A stretch of DNA of 64,000 nucleotides from Cyclina sinensis. Taxonomy: Eukaryota; Mollusca; Bivalvia; Venerida; Veneridae. Below the pieces are notes generated by a model. It saw only the letters and a list, made by a program, of their open reading frames with translations, was not told where the DNA came from and ran no database searches. Positions 1-11,879 of this stretch are shown here, one piece after another (positions within the stretch are counted from its first letter, which is position 1; every line of letters begins with the position of its first letter). Both the position numbers and the translations under genes were made by a program. The stretch spans positions 22,599,770 through 22,663,769 of the forward strand of contig JAAONU010000002.1 in the NCBI GenBank assembly GCA_012932295.1, given 5' to 3'.

Positions 1-480
1 TTGGTGTGTAGCATTATCTAGTTGACTTTTTTACCGACAAGTTTGTTAAAATAATGTCCCAGGGGACACTATTGGCCCTGCCTGAGGGGTCACTATTGGC
101 CCCGACCAAGGGGTCACATGTTTTTAGTTCACCAGAGCAAATGCTCAGGGTGAGCTATTGTGTTCACCCTGTGTCCGGGATCTGTTGTCCATTGTCAACA
201 TTTTACTTTAAATGGCATCTCCTAAACCACAATGCTATTTTTAACCAAACTTGATAGAAATGTTCGTTATATTGCCCTTTTCTAAAATTTCTCAGACAGT
301 TCTGCTCCATTTCACTTAAGGGCTGCAAAAGCTAAAAATAGAAGAAAAAAAACAACACCTGCTAAACAGCAAGGTGATTTTCCCACCAAATTTTACAGAA
401 TTGCTCCTTACATAGTCCCCATTTAAAATTGCTAAAAAGGTTCCACTTCATTGAACAAAATGGCCAACAAAGCTAAAAAT
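1..480 (+). repeat. Fragments of AGCTCACC-family (F1) repeat
   Basis: The first 120 bases match the internal 165-bp core unit of the F1 family seen at 29-30 kb (the phrases 'gtgtagcatt', 'aagtttgtta' and 'ggggtcac' recur). A second copy starts near 126 with the family's 5' hairpin (agttcaccagagc ... gctcagggtgagct). The rest is AT-rich with further F1-like debris. No gene is visible. Confidence 0.6.
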
Positions 481-560
481 TAGGGATGGTAAAATTAGCA
501 CATTTCAGCATTCGAATGTTCGGATCAATTTGCATTCGAACGTTCGAATAAATTTCAAAA
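481..560 (-). repeat. Probable terminal end of a hAT-type transposon
   Basis: The stretch begins TAGGGATGGTAAAATTAGCA, which resembles the TAGGGATG ends of many hAT elements. It is followed by palindromic subterminal motifs (ATTCGAATGTTCG, ATTCGAACGTTCGAAT). It lies on the 3' side of the minus-strand hAT remnant at 889-2610, so it is probably that element's 3' end. I did not find a matching inverted end or an 8-bp target duplication beyond 2610, so the other boundary is unresolved. Confidence 0.5.
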
Positions 561-888
561 TTGAAGAAGTGTCCACTGAACTTCTAGACGTAGAGTAGTT
601 TACTGCGATAAGACCCGAGTGCTCCCAAATGCACAGATATCAAATGTATTTCTCGGTATCCGTATTGGGTAATTCCCTACTCGATTTATGCCAAGTCGAA
701 AAGAAAAGGAAATATAGACAACGAACAAACAATGACTAGGTTTATTTATCTACCCCATTTTAATTGAGTAATTTATGAGTGAATATTAAGGCAAACAAAA
801 CGCAAAAAATAAGATGCAAGAAATCATGTAAAATAATTAACCGGACAATAAACGATGAATACGAAATTATCAACTTGTTCATTTCATT

Positions 889-2610
889 TCATTTAAGAAT
901 ATTGTTCATTATATTGTCAATCAGATGAGGAAACAACATTCTCAAGAACACAATTTTATCCACAAGATCAGGCGAGAGTCTATTTCTCAACTTTGTAACA
1001 AGAAGCCCGGCAGACGAAAATATTCGTTCTGATGGAACGGAAGTGGCGGGGATAGCCAAGACGGACCTCGCGACTTGTGCCACATGAGGGAATCGAACCA
1101 GTCTAACGGATTGGTCTCCTCATCTACTGCTTCTACGAGGTAGCGGCGAAGCTCGTCAATGCCAGGTCTACTCTTGCTTGAAGTCTGGAACGCAAGCTTC
1201 CGGCGCTTCGGTGACGGTTCCACGTTATCATTCCGTACGGTGACCTTGAACGGAACATCATCAAGGCTTGTCTCTAACGTTTCTTCGGCAAATCGACGCT
1301 GCTCGCCCGAAAGAAAAGATAAGTCCTTATAGCGAATGTCAAGAAGGGAGTCCAAGATCGAAACCGAGCGAGCTGTGTCGTCTGCAGTCGGCTGGTACCG
1401 ACGAAAGAGATCACGTGATATATCTTTCACGCTACCGATAAGTTCGCTGTCGTCACTAGCACGTCGGAGGGCCTGTCCACGAGCCCGCAAAGGATAGGGT
1501 ACACCTCGGAGATCGACACATGCGACTCAGTGCACATGTTAGAAGTAGTCTCGGTAAGATGCGCCAGGACGCCTACCAGTTCAGAAGCCGTTTCGCATTC
1601 GCTGTAAGTCAGTAGCAGCTGTCCATCTGTTTTCTTGCTGACAGACATATCCAGCAAAATATCTGTCAACGCCTTCTTTGTTCCACAAGTCGTTCGAGCA
1701 TACTATGCGTGGAATTCCACCTTGTCGCCACATCCTGGATAGATCGTGCTTCGGGATACCAAGCACAGCCTGCCTTTTTCGTAGTTCCGCCGTCAATTTT
1801 AGTGGAATGACGGAAGTGCCCAACAAGCTTCCGTGCTTCAGAGACTACCTTAGCAACGCTGGGCTGTTCCAGGGCAGGTTTGATCGCGAGCTGCAGGGTA
1901 TGCCCAAAGCACCCCACATCGAGCCACTTCTCACACAGCTTCCCTGCACATTCCATGTTACGTGCGTTACCGTGCACGCACGCGTCGACTTTCCCTTGCA
2001 ACCCGAACTCGTTTAGGCGGGCTGCGATGTTCAATGCAGCGTGTCTCTCGGGCATGGCTCGGGTAACCAGCACATGAATGTCCCAGTCACTAGACACGTG
2101 GTGCTCGGTAACGGTCAGGTAACTTTAAGTCGCATTCGGGGTCCATTTATCTGTCGTTATCACCGCGCTCTTGACATCTTTGAGGCCCTGAACGGGCTCC
2201 ATCTTCGCAGCTTCGAACTGGCTGCCTATCCGTGCCCGAATTGTGTTACGGCACGGTAAATTGTGTTCTGGGGCCAGAATACTCATGAGGTTACGGAAGC
2301 CCTCACACTCCAAAGTACTTAGAGGAAGGCAGTCAGTGACGATCATGTCCGTAATGGCAAGGGTGATCGCCTCGGTCCCGGTTTTGGTGAGATGCCTAGG
2401 TGCATTAACAAAGCTCGCTATCGATGCTTGCTTCTGTGAGTCAGCCTTCTGTCCCTCTATGCTTGGAAGACGTCTACGAAGATTATCGCATAGATTACCC
2501 GTTGTTCCAGAATAGGAGAGTGTAATGTTGTAAAGGTTGCAAATGACGCTCTTCCGATCAACAGAACGTTGGAAATGCTTCCAAACGTTTGAAGAAACTG
2601 AAGCTGGCAT
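889..2610 (-). pseudogene. Decayed hAT transposase (BED-finger, ZBED-like)
   Basis: Minus-strand frames at 2610-2125, 2097-1666, 1669-1427, 1490-987 and 1083-889 read as successive pieces of one hAT transposase. The N-terminal piece is a BED zinc finger (VWKHFQRS ... RRRLP), but expected zinc ligands appear replaced (CNLYN; the His positions read N and L). Next come a catalytic-core segment (TTDKWTP; GCFGHTLQLAIKP; ATRWNST) and the C-terminal dimerisation motif (SVPSERIFSSAG). The segment that normally reads HDNA reads HGNA, so a catalytic Asp appears lost. At least three frame changes separate the pieces. The element is dead and is not a host gene. The family call is firm. The subfamily is not resolved. 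Confidence 0.88.
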
Positions 2611-2640
2611 GATTATCAGCAGTATTAATGTGAATTGTTA

Positions 2641-3480
2641 GAGAATTCTGTAACAGAATAAATTTTACAAAATTTGGGTCAATATATAGTAAAAGCGGAG
2701 TATTTGCCAATTACTGACTGACACGTTGTGTATTTGGTTTCTTCCTGTGGCACAATCATTTTGTCACCGACCGATTCGTAACTGAAACATAACTGGACAA
2801 TTTCTTTGACACAAACATACTGATATATTTTAGTCCTACACATTTTATGTGACACTTGTAAAAACACAGGCCGCTTATGCATTTTACGGTCTACTGGCCA
2901 CAGGTGTGAAGATAATTGCTTATGCACAAATAGGTGTGACTTCACCTTTTTTCAACGCTTTTCTGATTTCGTTGACACTTCTTGATTTATTTTTTTTATT
3001 TGAACAACAGTGGTCTTCTACACAATAAGGGCAAAAGGTAATTTTCCACCAAATTTCAAAGAAATGTTCCTCACAAAGCCCTGTATTAAAATTGCTAAAA
3101 AGGTTCCGCTTAACTGAACAAAATGGCTGCCAAAATTGTTCCGTTGAACAAAATTACCATCAGAGCTAAAAATAGATTTTCATCAACATTTGGCTTCAAA
3201 TGGCATCTCCGCCAAAACCAATAATAATATTAATCTTAAACAAGTAATTTTCCACCATATTTCTCAGATTGTTCTGTTCCATTGCACAAAATGGCGACCA
3301 GAGGTAAAAATAGATTTTCATCAATGTTTGGCCACAAATGACGTCTCCTCAATAGCTGCTAGCTAAAAAATTGCCTGTGCCCCATGGGTTTTACTTTTAT
3401 AAAATATGACAGCAGCTTAACAGCAGACCCCTAGCCAAATTACTCAGGTGAGCGACCCAGGGCCACCATGACTCTCTTGT
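2641..3480 (+). repeat. AT-rich DNA ending in an F1 repeat 3' end
   Basis: Bases 2641-2990 show nothing recognisable. From about 3000 the sequence is F1-type debris. It closes near 3480 with a family 3' end: CTCAGGTGAGCGAC, a degenerate hairpin (CAGGGCCACCATG), then CTCTTGT. Confidence 0.6.
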
Positions 3481-4690
3481 ACATAGACACATAAAGAGAA
3501 ATCTTCAAAAAAAGACCTTGCATTCTGAAATTTGACATGAAGCATTGTAAAGTGGACCCCAACCAAAACTGTTAATTTTGCCCCTGGGATCAGTTTTTGG
3601 TCAGCATTGGTGGAGGGGTGGGTGGGGGAAAATGTTTTATATTTACCTATATTGGGAAACTCTAAAAATCTTCTTGTCAGAAACAGTAAGGGTGAGACTT
3701 CTGAAATTTGCTGTAACCTAGTAGACCTTTACCAAGTTTGTTCAAATTCTGTTCCTGGGTCACAATTTGCCTTCACCATAGCAGTCACATGTTTTGCAAC
3801 AGAAGAAAATCTTTAAAAAATTTCCCTTCTGAAACCACAAGGTGCTGCGTTCTGAAATTTGGCATAAAGCATTTTCAAGTGGTCCTCTATCAATTCAGTC
3901 CAAATGATGTCCCTTAGGTCACAATTAGCCCCACCATAGTTTCACGTTTTGTATAGAAATATAAAGGGAAATCTTTAAAATTCTTCATGCATGAAACCAC
4001 GAGGCCTAGAGTTCTGAAATTTAATATGAAACATTTGTATAGTGGACCCCTTCTAAAAACATTTATAGCTTTGCCCCTTGGGATCAGTAGGTCAAAGGTC
4101 AAGGTAACTGTCACTTTGAATTTAAAAAAATTATGTCCTCAATTACTCGAATACCATTTCACCTGCAGCCTTCATACCTCATAGGTTGGTTGCCCTTATT
4201 GAGTAGACGGTTCCTATTGTTTTTGGGGTCAGTAGGTTAAAGGTCAAGGTCATGGTTACCTTCAATTGGAAAATGGTTTCTACTAATAACTGACCATTTG
4301 ACCCACAACTTTCAAACTTAATAAATTTGTCATCTTTTTTGTGTTAAAGAACCCTAATGGTTTTGAGGTCAGCAGGTTGAAGGTCAATGACACAGTTACA
4401 TTCAATTAATAAATGGTTTCCCCTCAATAAATTGAGTACCATAAAACCTGCAGCCTTTAAACTTTGTGGAGTGGTTGACCTTGCTATTAAATAGAAGACA
4501 GCCTTCAAACTTAATAGGTTGTTTGCCCTTATTGTGTAGAAGGCCACTGTTGTTATTGGGTTCAGTAGGTCAAAGGTTAAGTTCATTGTTGTGACTTTGA
4601 AATCGATTTCTGCTCAATCATTTTAGTTTCATTTGACCTACACCCTTCAAACTTCATAATGTAGTTAATCTTATTGAGTAGAAGACCCCT
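3481..4690 (+). repeat. Mixed tandem-core repeat debris
   Basis: Bases 3490-4075 are diverged 165-bp F1 core units (phrases such as 'aaggcctagag', 'agtggaccc', 'cccctgggatcag'). From 4078 the units change to a type with repeated AGGTCAAAGGTCA blocks followed by 'ttcaaacttcatag'. Both types recur in the MCM6 introns. Open frames here are accidental. Confidence 0.6.
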
Positions 4691-7589
4691 AATGTTGTTA
4701 GTGTAATTAGGTCAAAGGTCATGGTCATTGTCACCTTCAGTTTTAAAATGGTTTCTGCTAAATAACTTGTGTACTATATGACCCACAGTTTCAAAAACTT
4801 CATAGCGTTTTTTCCCTTACTGAGTAGAAGATTCTTTTTTATATATATAAGTAGGTCAAGGTCACAGTCAACTTAAAGGTAAAAATGGTTTCGCTCAATT
4901 ACTCCAGTTTCATTTGACCCACAGCTTTCAAACTTCATAAAATGTCTGCCCATACATGTCATTCTGACATCCTTGTTGTAATAGTTTTTTCCTGTCAAAA
5001 CATGCATTTGAATTATTCCTAAAAAATATTGGAGAATATGAATAGGCCCAGCTTCTATGCCTCCCACTGAAAACAGGAAAAACAACTTACTTATGTCATG
5101 AAAATAAGCTAAAGATTGCAAAGATACTTTGCTCCAAGTTTTCGATGAAAATCTGGCCTCCAGTCCTTCATCTCACATCTTATTGGAGAATGAAATATAT
5201 CACTTCTGTGAAAAGCTGAAACATTTCATGTCAATTTTGTACTGTAAAAGTATTTTGCATATCAAAATGTGAAAACACATGCTTTACATACAAATACCAA
5301 AAGTTAAAAACTTTTTATGCCCCCAGAAGGGAGGCATATAGTAATCGAATCGTCTGTCCATCAGTCCGTCCGCACTACCGAAAATGAATAGGGGGCCATC
5401 TAACTGTAAACAACAAAAGAGAACAATAGAGTTCGTTCCGTAACAATACAATAAGGGGCAAGTGACCCTCTATTAAGCAAAAGAAAATAAGAAAAGAAAA
5501 GGCCCCCTGTCCAGTTTCGGCCGGAAGGCCGTCCCCATTTTGTCCGGAGCATAACTCCAACAGTATACAAGGTTGTCAGTGATGAGATGGAGTGCATTGC
5601 ACAAGAACCATAGCTCCAGCTCATTGACATTTTGAATAATCTCCCTTTATAATTTTTGCTTGTCCGCTGCATAACTTAAAAGTATTGGAGGTATGAACTT
5701 GAAACTTCATAGATAAATAGATCTTATTGAGGAGAAGTGCAGTGCCCAGGAACCATAAATCTTTTGCATAATTTTGGAATTATTGCCCTTTAAAATTGTT
5801 GGAATTATTGCCCCTTTAGCTAATATCTAGGTCATTTTAATATAAGTCATCTTGGATCAAAAACTAGGTCACGTGGTCCAAACATGGATCCCCTTGTTAA
5901 CACTATAGGCCACATTTTGTGTTCAAATGACACGAAAGCATGTCAGAATGATTGTCTTGATGATATCTAAGTCAGATTCGAATATGGTTCATCTTGGTTC
6001 ACAAGTTCAAAACATAGAAAAAACTTGTTAATGCTCTAGAGGCTACATTTTCTTTCCCAATGTTATACAAATTTGTAAAAATGTTTTACTTAATAATACA
6101 TGTACTTAGGGCAGGTTTAAGTATGAGTCATCCTGGGACAAAAACTTGGTCACTGAGTTAAAACAAAGAGAAACCTTTTTAACACTCTAGAGGCCACGTT
6201 TTGTTAAAATGACATGAAAACTTGTCAGGATGTTTATATTGATAATATCTACAAGTATAATAAATGATCATTTTGGGTCAAAAACTAGTTCACCAGGTCA
6301 AAACATAGAAAAACATTGTTAAAACTCTTGAGGCCACTTGTTTTGTTAAAATGACATGAAAACTTGTCAGGATGTTTGTATTAATAATATGTAGGGTAAG
6401 TTTTGATAGTGGTCATTCTGGGTCAAAAACTAAGTCACAGGGTCAAAACATAGAAAAAACTTGCTTACACTGTAGTGGCTACATTTCATTTCTAATGTCA
6501 TAATAATTTGTCAGAATGTTTGTCTTTTTGATATCTAGGTCAGGTTCGGATATGGGTCAACTTGAAACAAAAACTAGGTTACAAGGTGAAAAAATAAAAG
6601 AACCATGTTAACACTTCCAAGTGTCATGAAAACTTGTCACAATGTTTATCTGGATGATATCTAGGTCAGGTTTAAATACGGATCATCTTGTTTCAGAAAC
6701 TAGGTCACAGGGTCAAAACATAGAAAACCCTGTTAACACTAAAGGCTATGTTTTCTTTCAAAATACCATGAAAATTTGTCAGGATGTTTGCCTTGGTAAT
6801 TAATATCTAGGTCAAGTTCGAATATGCTTGGGTAAGAAACTAGGTTACAGGATCAAAATATAGAAAAACGATGTTAACACTATATTCTTTTTCTTTCCAA
6901 AATGTCTTGATGTTATCTAGGACAAGATAAAATAAGGGTCGTATTTGGTCAAAACTAGGTCATAAGGCCAAAACAGAGATTTACCTTCACAACACTCTAG
7001 AGGCTACATTCTCTTTCCACATGTGTCAGATTCTTTGTCTTGATGATATTATTTATACTAAATGGGTGTTCAGCTGAACAGTTGTGTCGCCCTTGGGTAC
7101 TCTGTTAGATTAACTAAAAAGGTAAACAAGAGCCAGCTGGATAAGACAGCATGCTAGTCCAAGTACAACAAGACCTGTCCGCAGACAGCATGCTCCACTT
7201 TTCTCGGTGCCGGATAATTAATTATAAGCCAAGTTAAACAAGAGGCCCAGGTGAAAAACATTTGAGTGGGCAAGGGCAAGTACCTAGTCATATGAGATGA
7301 AAAAATAATGTGTGTAGGGGGGCGGAGTCAAGTACCTATGTATTTAAAAAAAATCGGGCCCAGTGGGCGGGGGGCTGGCTTTGGTGTGGGTGTTGGTGTC
7401 TGTAGTGGGGGGGGGGGGGGGGTTTGAGGGTGGATCGGGCTCCAAGGGAGGTTTGAAGGTGGATGGGGAGTCAAGTACCTATTTATTAAAAAAATCGGGC
7501 CCGGGGGTGGGGAACTGGTTGGGGGCGGGGTTGAGGGTGAATGGAGAGTCAAGTACCTATGTATTAAAAGAAATCGGGCTCAGGGGGGC
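4691..7589 (+). repeat. Left arm of a giant inverted repeat
   Basis: This stretch reappears in reverse complement at 8230-10965. The outer boundary is clear: the match starts at aatgttgttagtg (4691) and ends at its complement (10965), and flanking bases do not pair. The inner boundary lies in a G-rich stretch near 7589. The arm contains a hairpin start (tatgccccc ... gggaggcata, about 5330), a run of tandem core units around 5800-7070 ('aggtcacagggtc', 'ttgttaacactctagagg') and a G-rich minisatellite (7316-7589). Arms agree closely but differ by scattered substitutions and indels, including a 145-bp and a 32-bp block present only here. Confidence 0.92.
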
Positions 7590-8229
7590 TGGTTTGGGGG
7601 GTGTAAAAAAAATGGGGGGGGGGGGGGTAACGTGGGAGGGTCCCCATGCAGAGGCGGGGTGGGGACGGGGCAGTGGGAGAAGTGGGGACTACTTGTTCTT
7701 ACCCATCTCATGTCAGTTGATATTTTATTTCTAGGCTTAAGAAGTTTTTTCCTATATATAAGTATAAGCAAAAACAAGTGACCCCTTGGGGTGTGGCTAA
7801 CTTTGACCCCACGGACATGGGTACCAACAAGCTTTGCAGGGGTCTTGCTGGTGATCAAGTATTCCAAGTTTGAATGGAATATCTTTGACACTGGAATATC
7901 TTTGAGGAATGGACATTAACAAAAAGGTAAACCAAGAAATTTAAGTTGAAAAAGGGGCATAACATTGCACAAATAAATTTGAGGGTTATCTGCCGTTGAG
8001 AAATGGTGTTGTCTTAAGTGATACAATTGTAAGTATTACAATTGGAAAGTTTGATAAAGAAACATTAAGAAATGGCATAGTTATAGCCAATGTTAAGTTT
8101 TCATGACAAAATCCAAATACAAAAAGATGCATAAGATGTGACCTTGACCTACATATTTTGGCATCATTACGACCATGTTGTCGTAAGCAATATAATTTGA
8201 AAGTTTGATGAGGAAATGCTGAGAAATGG
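7590..8229. other. Spacer of the giant inverted repeat
   Basis: About 640 bp between the arms. It opens with a poly-G tract (7614-7627) and then becomes ordinary AT-rich sequence with an F1-like phrase (gtgaccccttggggt, about 7781). No gene is seen. Confidence 0.75.
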
Positions 8230-10965
8230 CCCCCCTGGGCCCGATTTTTTTAAATAGATAGGTTACTTGACTCTCCATTCACCCTCAACCCCGCCCCCAA
8301 CCAGTTCCCCACCCCCGGGCCCGATTTTTTTAATACATAGGTACTTGACTCCTCATCCACCCTCAAACCCCCCTTGGAGCCCGATCCACCCTCAAACACC
8401 CCCCTACAGACACCAACACCCACACCAAAGCCAGCCCCCCGCCCACTGGGCCCGATTTTTTTTAAATACATAGGTACTTGACTCCGCCCCCCCCCCCATA
8501 CACACACATTATTTTTTCATCTCATATGACTAGGTACTTGCCCTCGCCCACTCAAATGTTTTTCACCTGGGCCTCTTGTTTAACTTGGCTTATAATTAAT
8601 TTTCCGGCACTGAGAAAAGTGGAGCATGCTGTCTGCGGACATGTCTTGTTGTACTTGGCTAACATGCTGTCTTATCCAACAGGCTCTTGTTTACCTTTTT
8701 AGTTAATCTAACAGAGTACCCAAGGGCGACACAAGTGTTCAACTGAACACCCATTTAGTATAAATAGTATCATCAAGACAAAGAATCTGACACATGTGGA
8801 AAGAAAATGTAGCCTCTAGAGTGTTGTGAAGGTAAATCTCTGTTTTGGCCTTATGACCTAGTTTTGACCAAATACGACCCTTATTTTATCTTGTCCTAGA
8901 TAACATCAAGACATTTTGGAAAGAAAAAGAAGAATATAGTGTTAACATCGTTTTTCTATATTTTGATCCTGTGACCTAGTTTCTTACCCAAGCATATTCG
9001 AACTTGACCTAGATATTAATTACCAAGGCAAACATCCTGACAAATTTTCATGGTATTTTGAAAGAAAACATAGCCTTTAGTGTTAACAGGGTTTTCTATG
9101 TTTTGACCCTGTGACCTAGTTTCTGAAACAAGATGATCCGTATTCAAACCTGACCTAGATATCATCCAGATAAACATTGTGACAAGTTTTCCATGACACT
9201 TGGAAGTGTTAACATGGTTCTTTTATTTTTTCACCTTGTAACCTAGTTTTTGTTTCAAGTTGACCCATATCCGAACCTGACCTAGATATCAAAAAGACAA
9301 ACAATCTGACAAATTTTCATGACATTAGAAATGAAATGTAGCCACTACAGTGTAAGCAAGTTTTTTCTATGTTTTGACCCTGTGACTTAGTTTTTGACCC
9401 AAAATGATCATTTATTATACTTGTAGATATTATCAATATAAACATCCTGACAAGTTTTCATGTCATTTTAACAAAACATGGCCTCTAGAGTGTTAAAAAG
9501 GTTTCTCTTTGTTTTAACTCAGTGACCAAGTTTTTGTCCCAGGATGACTCATACTTAAACCTGCCCTAGGTACATGTATTATTAAGTAAAACATTTTTAC
9601 AAATTTGTATAACATTGGGAAAGAAAATGTAGCCTCTAGAGCATTAACAAGTTTTTTCTATGTTTTGAACTTGTGACTTTGTTTCTGAACCAAGATGAAC
9701 CATATTCGAATCTGACTTAGATATCATCAAGACAATCATTCTGACATGCTTTCGTGTCATTTGAACACAAAATGTGGCCTATAGTGTTAACAAGGGGATC
9801 CATGTTGACTTATATTAAAATGACCTAGATATTAGCTAAAGGGGCAATAATTCCAACAATTTTAAAGGGCAATAATTCCAAAATTATGCAAAAGATGTAT
9901 GGTTCCTGGGCACTGCACTTCTCCTCAATAAGATCTATTTATCTATGAAGTTTCAAGTTCATACCTCCAATACTTTTAAGTTATGCAGCGGACAAGCAAA
10001 AATGATAAAGGGAGATTATTCAAAATGTCAATGAGCTGGAGCTATGGTTCTTGTGCAATGCACTCCATCTCATCACTAACAACCTTGTATACTGTTGGAG
10101 TTATGCTCCGGACAAAATGGGGACGGCCTTCCGGCCGAAACTGGACAGGGGGCCTTTTCTTTTCTTATTTTCTTTTGCTTAATAGAGGGTAACTTGCCCC
10201 TTATTCTATTGTTACGGAATGAACTCTATTGTTCTCTTTTGTTATGTTTACAGTTAGATGGCCCCCTATTCATTTTCGGTAGTGCGGACGGACTGATGGA
10301 CGGACGATTCGATTACTATATGCCTCCCTTCTGGGGGCATAAAAAGTTTTTAACTTTTGGTATTTGTATGTAAAGCATGTGTTTTCACATTTTGATATGC
10401 AAAATACTTTTACAGTACAAAATTGACATGAAATGTTTCAGCTTTTCACAAAAGTGATATATTTCATTCTCCAATAAGATGTGAGATGAAGGACTGGAGG
10501 CCAGATTTTAATCGAAAACTTGGAACAAAGTATCTATGCAATCTTTAGCTTATTTTCATGACATAAGTAAGTTGTTTTTCCTGTTTTCAGTGGGAGGCAT
10601 AGAAGCTGGGCCTATTCATTTTCTCCAATATTTTTTAGGAATAATTCAAATGCATGTTTTGACAGGAAAAAACTATTACAACAAGGATGTCAGAATGACA
10701 TGTATGGGCAGACATTTTATGAAGTTTGAAAGCTGTGGGTCAAATGAAACTGGAGTAATTGAGCGAAACCATTTTTACCTTTAAGTTGACTGTGACCTTG
10801 ACCTACTTATATATAAAAAAAGAATCTTCTACTCAGTAAGGGAAAAAACGCTATGAAGTTTTTGAAACTGTGGATCATATAGTACACAAGTTATTTAGCA
10901 GAAACCATTTTAAAACTGAAGGTGACAATGACCATGACCTTTGACCTAATTACACTAACAACATT
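8230..10965 (-). repeat. Right arm of the giant inverted repeat
   Basis: Reverse complement of 4691-7589. It lacks one 145-bp core unit found at about 6275-6420 on the left, where the flanks 'gggtcaaaaact' recur. It also lacks a 32-bp block near 5864-5896. Open frames at 9983-10373 and 10536-10784 mirror ones at 5375-5672 and 4873-5121 in the left arm. They exist only because the DNA is duplicated. Confidence 0.92.
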
Positions 10966-11067
10966 TTATACATGAAATTAACAATAAACAAGAGCATGTA
11001 TAAATTAAACATATTCAGCCATGTCAACCAACATTTTATATCAAGGATAACACAAAAAAAAGGTTTG

Positions 11068-11870
11068 TGAAAATGATCATCACTACCCGCACATTACACA
11101 GATAGCAGCATTCAGTCCGACCAGAGCTTTTACAAATACGTGTTGCCTAAAGAGCCAATAACCTTAAGTGCACAGCAAGTGACAGGACTCTCCATTGTTG
11201 ACAACAAACTTTATCACCATAGTATTGAGTTGCCATCAGTTAATATACATCATGCATTACAGAGTTTCTGCTCTTGGCTTAAAAAGTTTGATAATGCCAT
11301 TCTTGTAGCATATAATGGCAAGCGTTTTGATTTCCCAATTTTGATATCAGCAGCGAATGCCATCGGTTTACTTGAACAGTATTTGATATGTGTTCAAGGT
11401 TGTGTTGACTCAATGGCACTTTTAGAAAGGTATTTCAAGACAGAACAACATATGCACGATCTTGTTAGAGATATTCTAAAGTTGTCATATGGGGCACATA
11501 TTGCATTGGAAGATGTGAAAGCCCTTGGCAGTCTAACTGTTAATGCTTGTAAACATTTGACCACTGGATGACATTTTAGATTTTTCATTTTCACTTAAGT
11601 CTGTTTAATCAAGCCAAAGCCCAGAACATCCAGTCTCTGAATGAATTGGTTGTTAGAGGTGTTTGCAAACGTTTCATGGCAGAGAAAATAGCAGGTTCAG
11701 GATTAAATATCCACCACTTGCGACATATATTTGAACGCAAGGGTGAAGATGTTATAAGGAACACATTTACAGTTAGAAATAGTGAAGGACAGCCAAGAGT
11801 CACAAATACTGCTAGGACATTGAATTCTATAATTCCAAAACTTGCAGAGCATTTCACAGCCAAGAAATGA
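11068..11870 (+). pseudogene. Broken DEDDh 3'-5' exonuclease-like (EXOIII) sequence
   Basis: The best frame (11140-11571) contains an Exo II-like motif (AYNGKRFDFPIL) and an Exo III motif with the H-x4-D spacing (HIALEDVKAL), typical of DnaQ/TREX/EXOIII folds. A preceding segment (HITQIAA, about 11083) suggests the region after Exo I, in another frame. Exo I itself is not found. After a TGA at 11569-11571 the reading moves through a second frame and then a third (NQAKAQNIQSLNEL ... PKLAEHFTAKK, stop near 11868). With at least two frameshifts and no N-terminus it is a pseudogene. Whether it came from a host gene or a mobile element cannot be decided here. Confidence 0.65.
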
Positions 11871-11879
11871 CTTACACAC

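Noticed and set aside
7363..8507. Gly-rich and Pro-rich frames near 7.4-8.5 kb
   Set aside because: They are the G-rich minisatellite of the inverted repeat read in either strand. Low complexity, no gene structure.
4873..10784. Identical proteins encoded on opposite strands (frames at 4873-5121 and 10536-10784; 5375-5672 and 9983-10373)
   Set aside because: They are the same repeat DNA in the two arms of the inverted repeat. No domain and no start context supports a gene.
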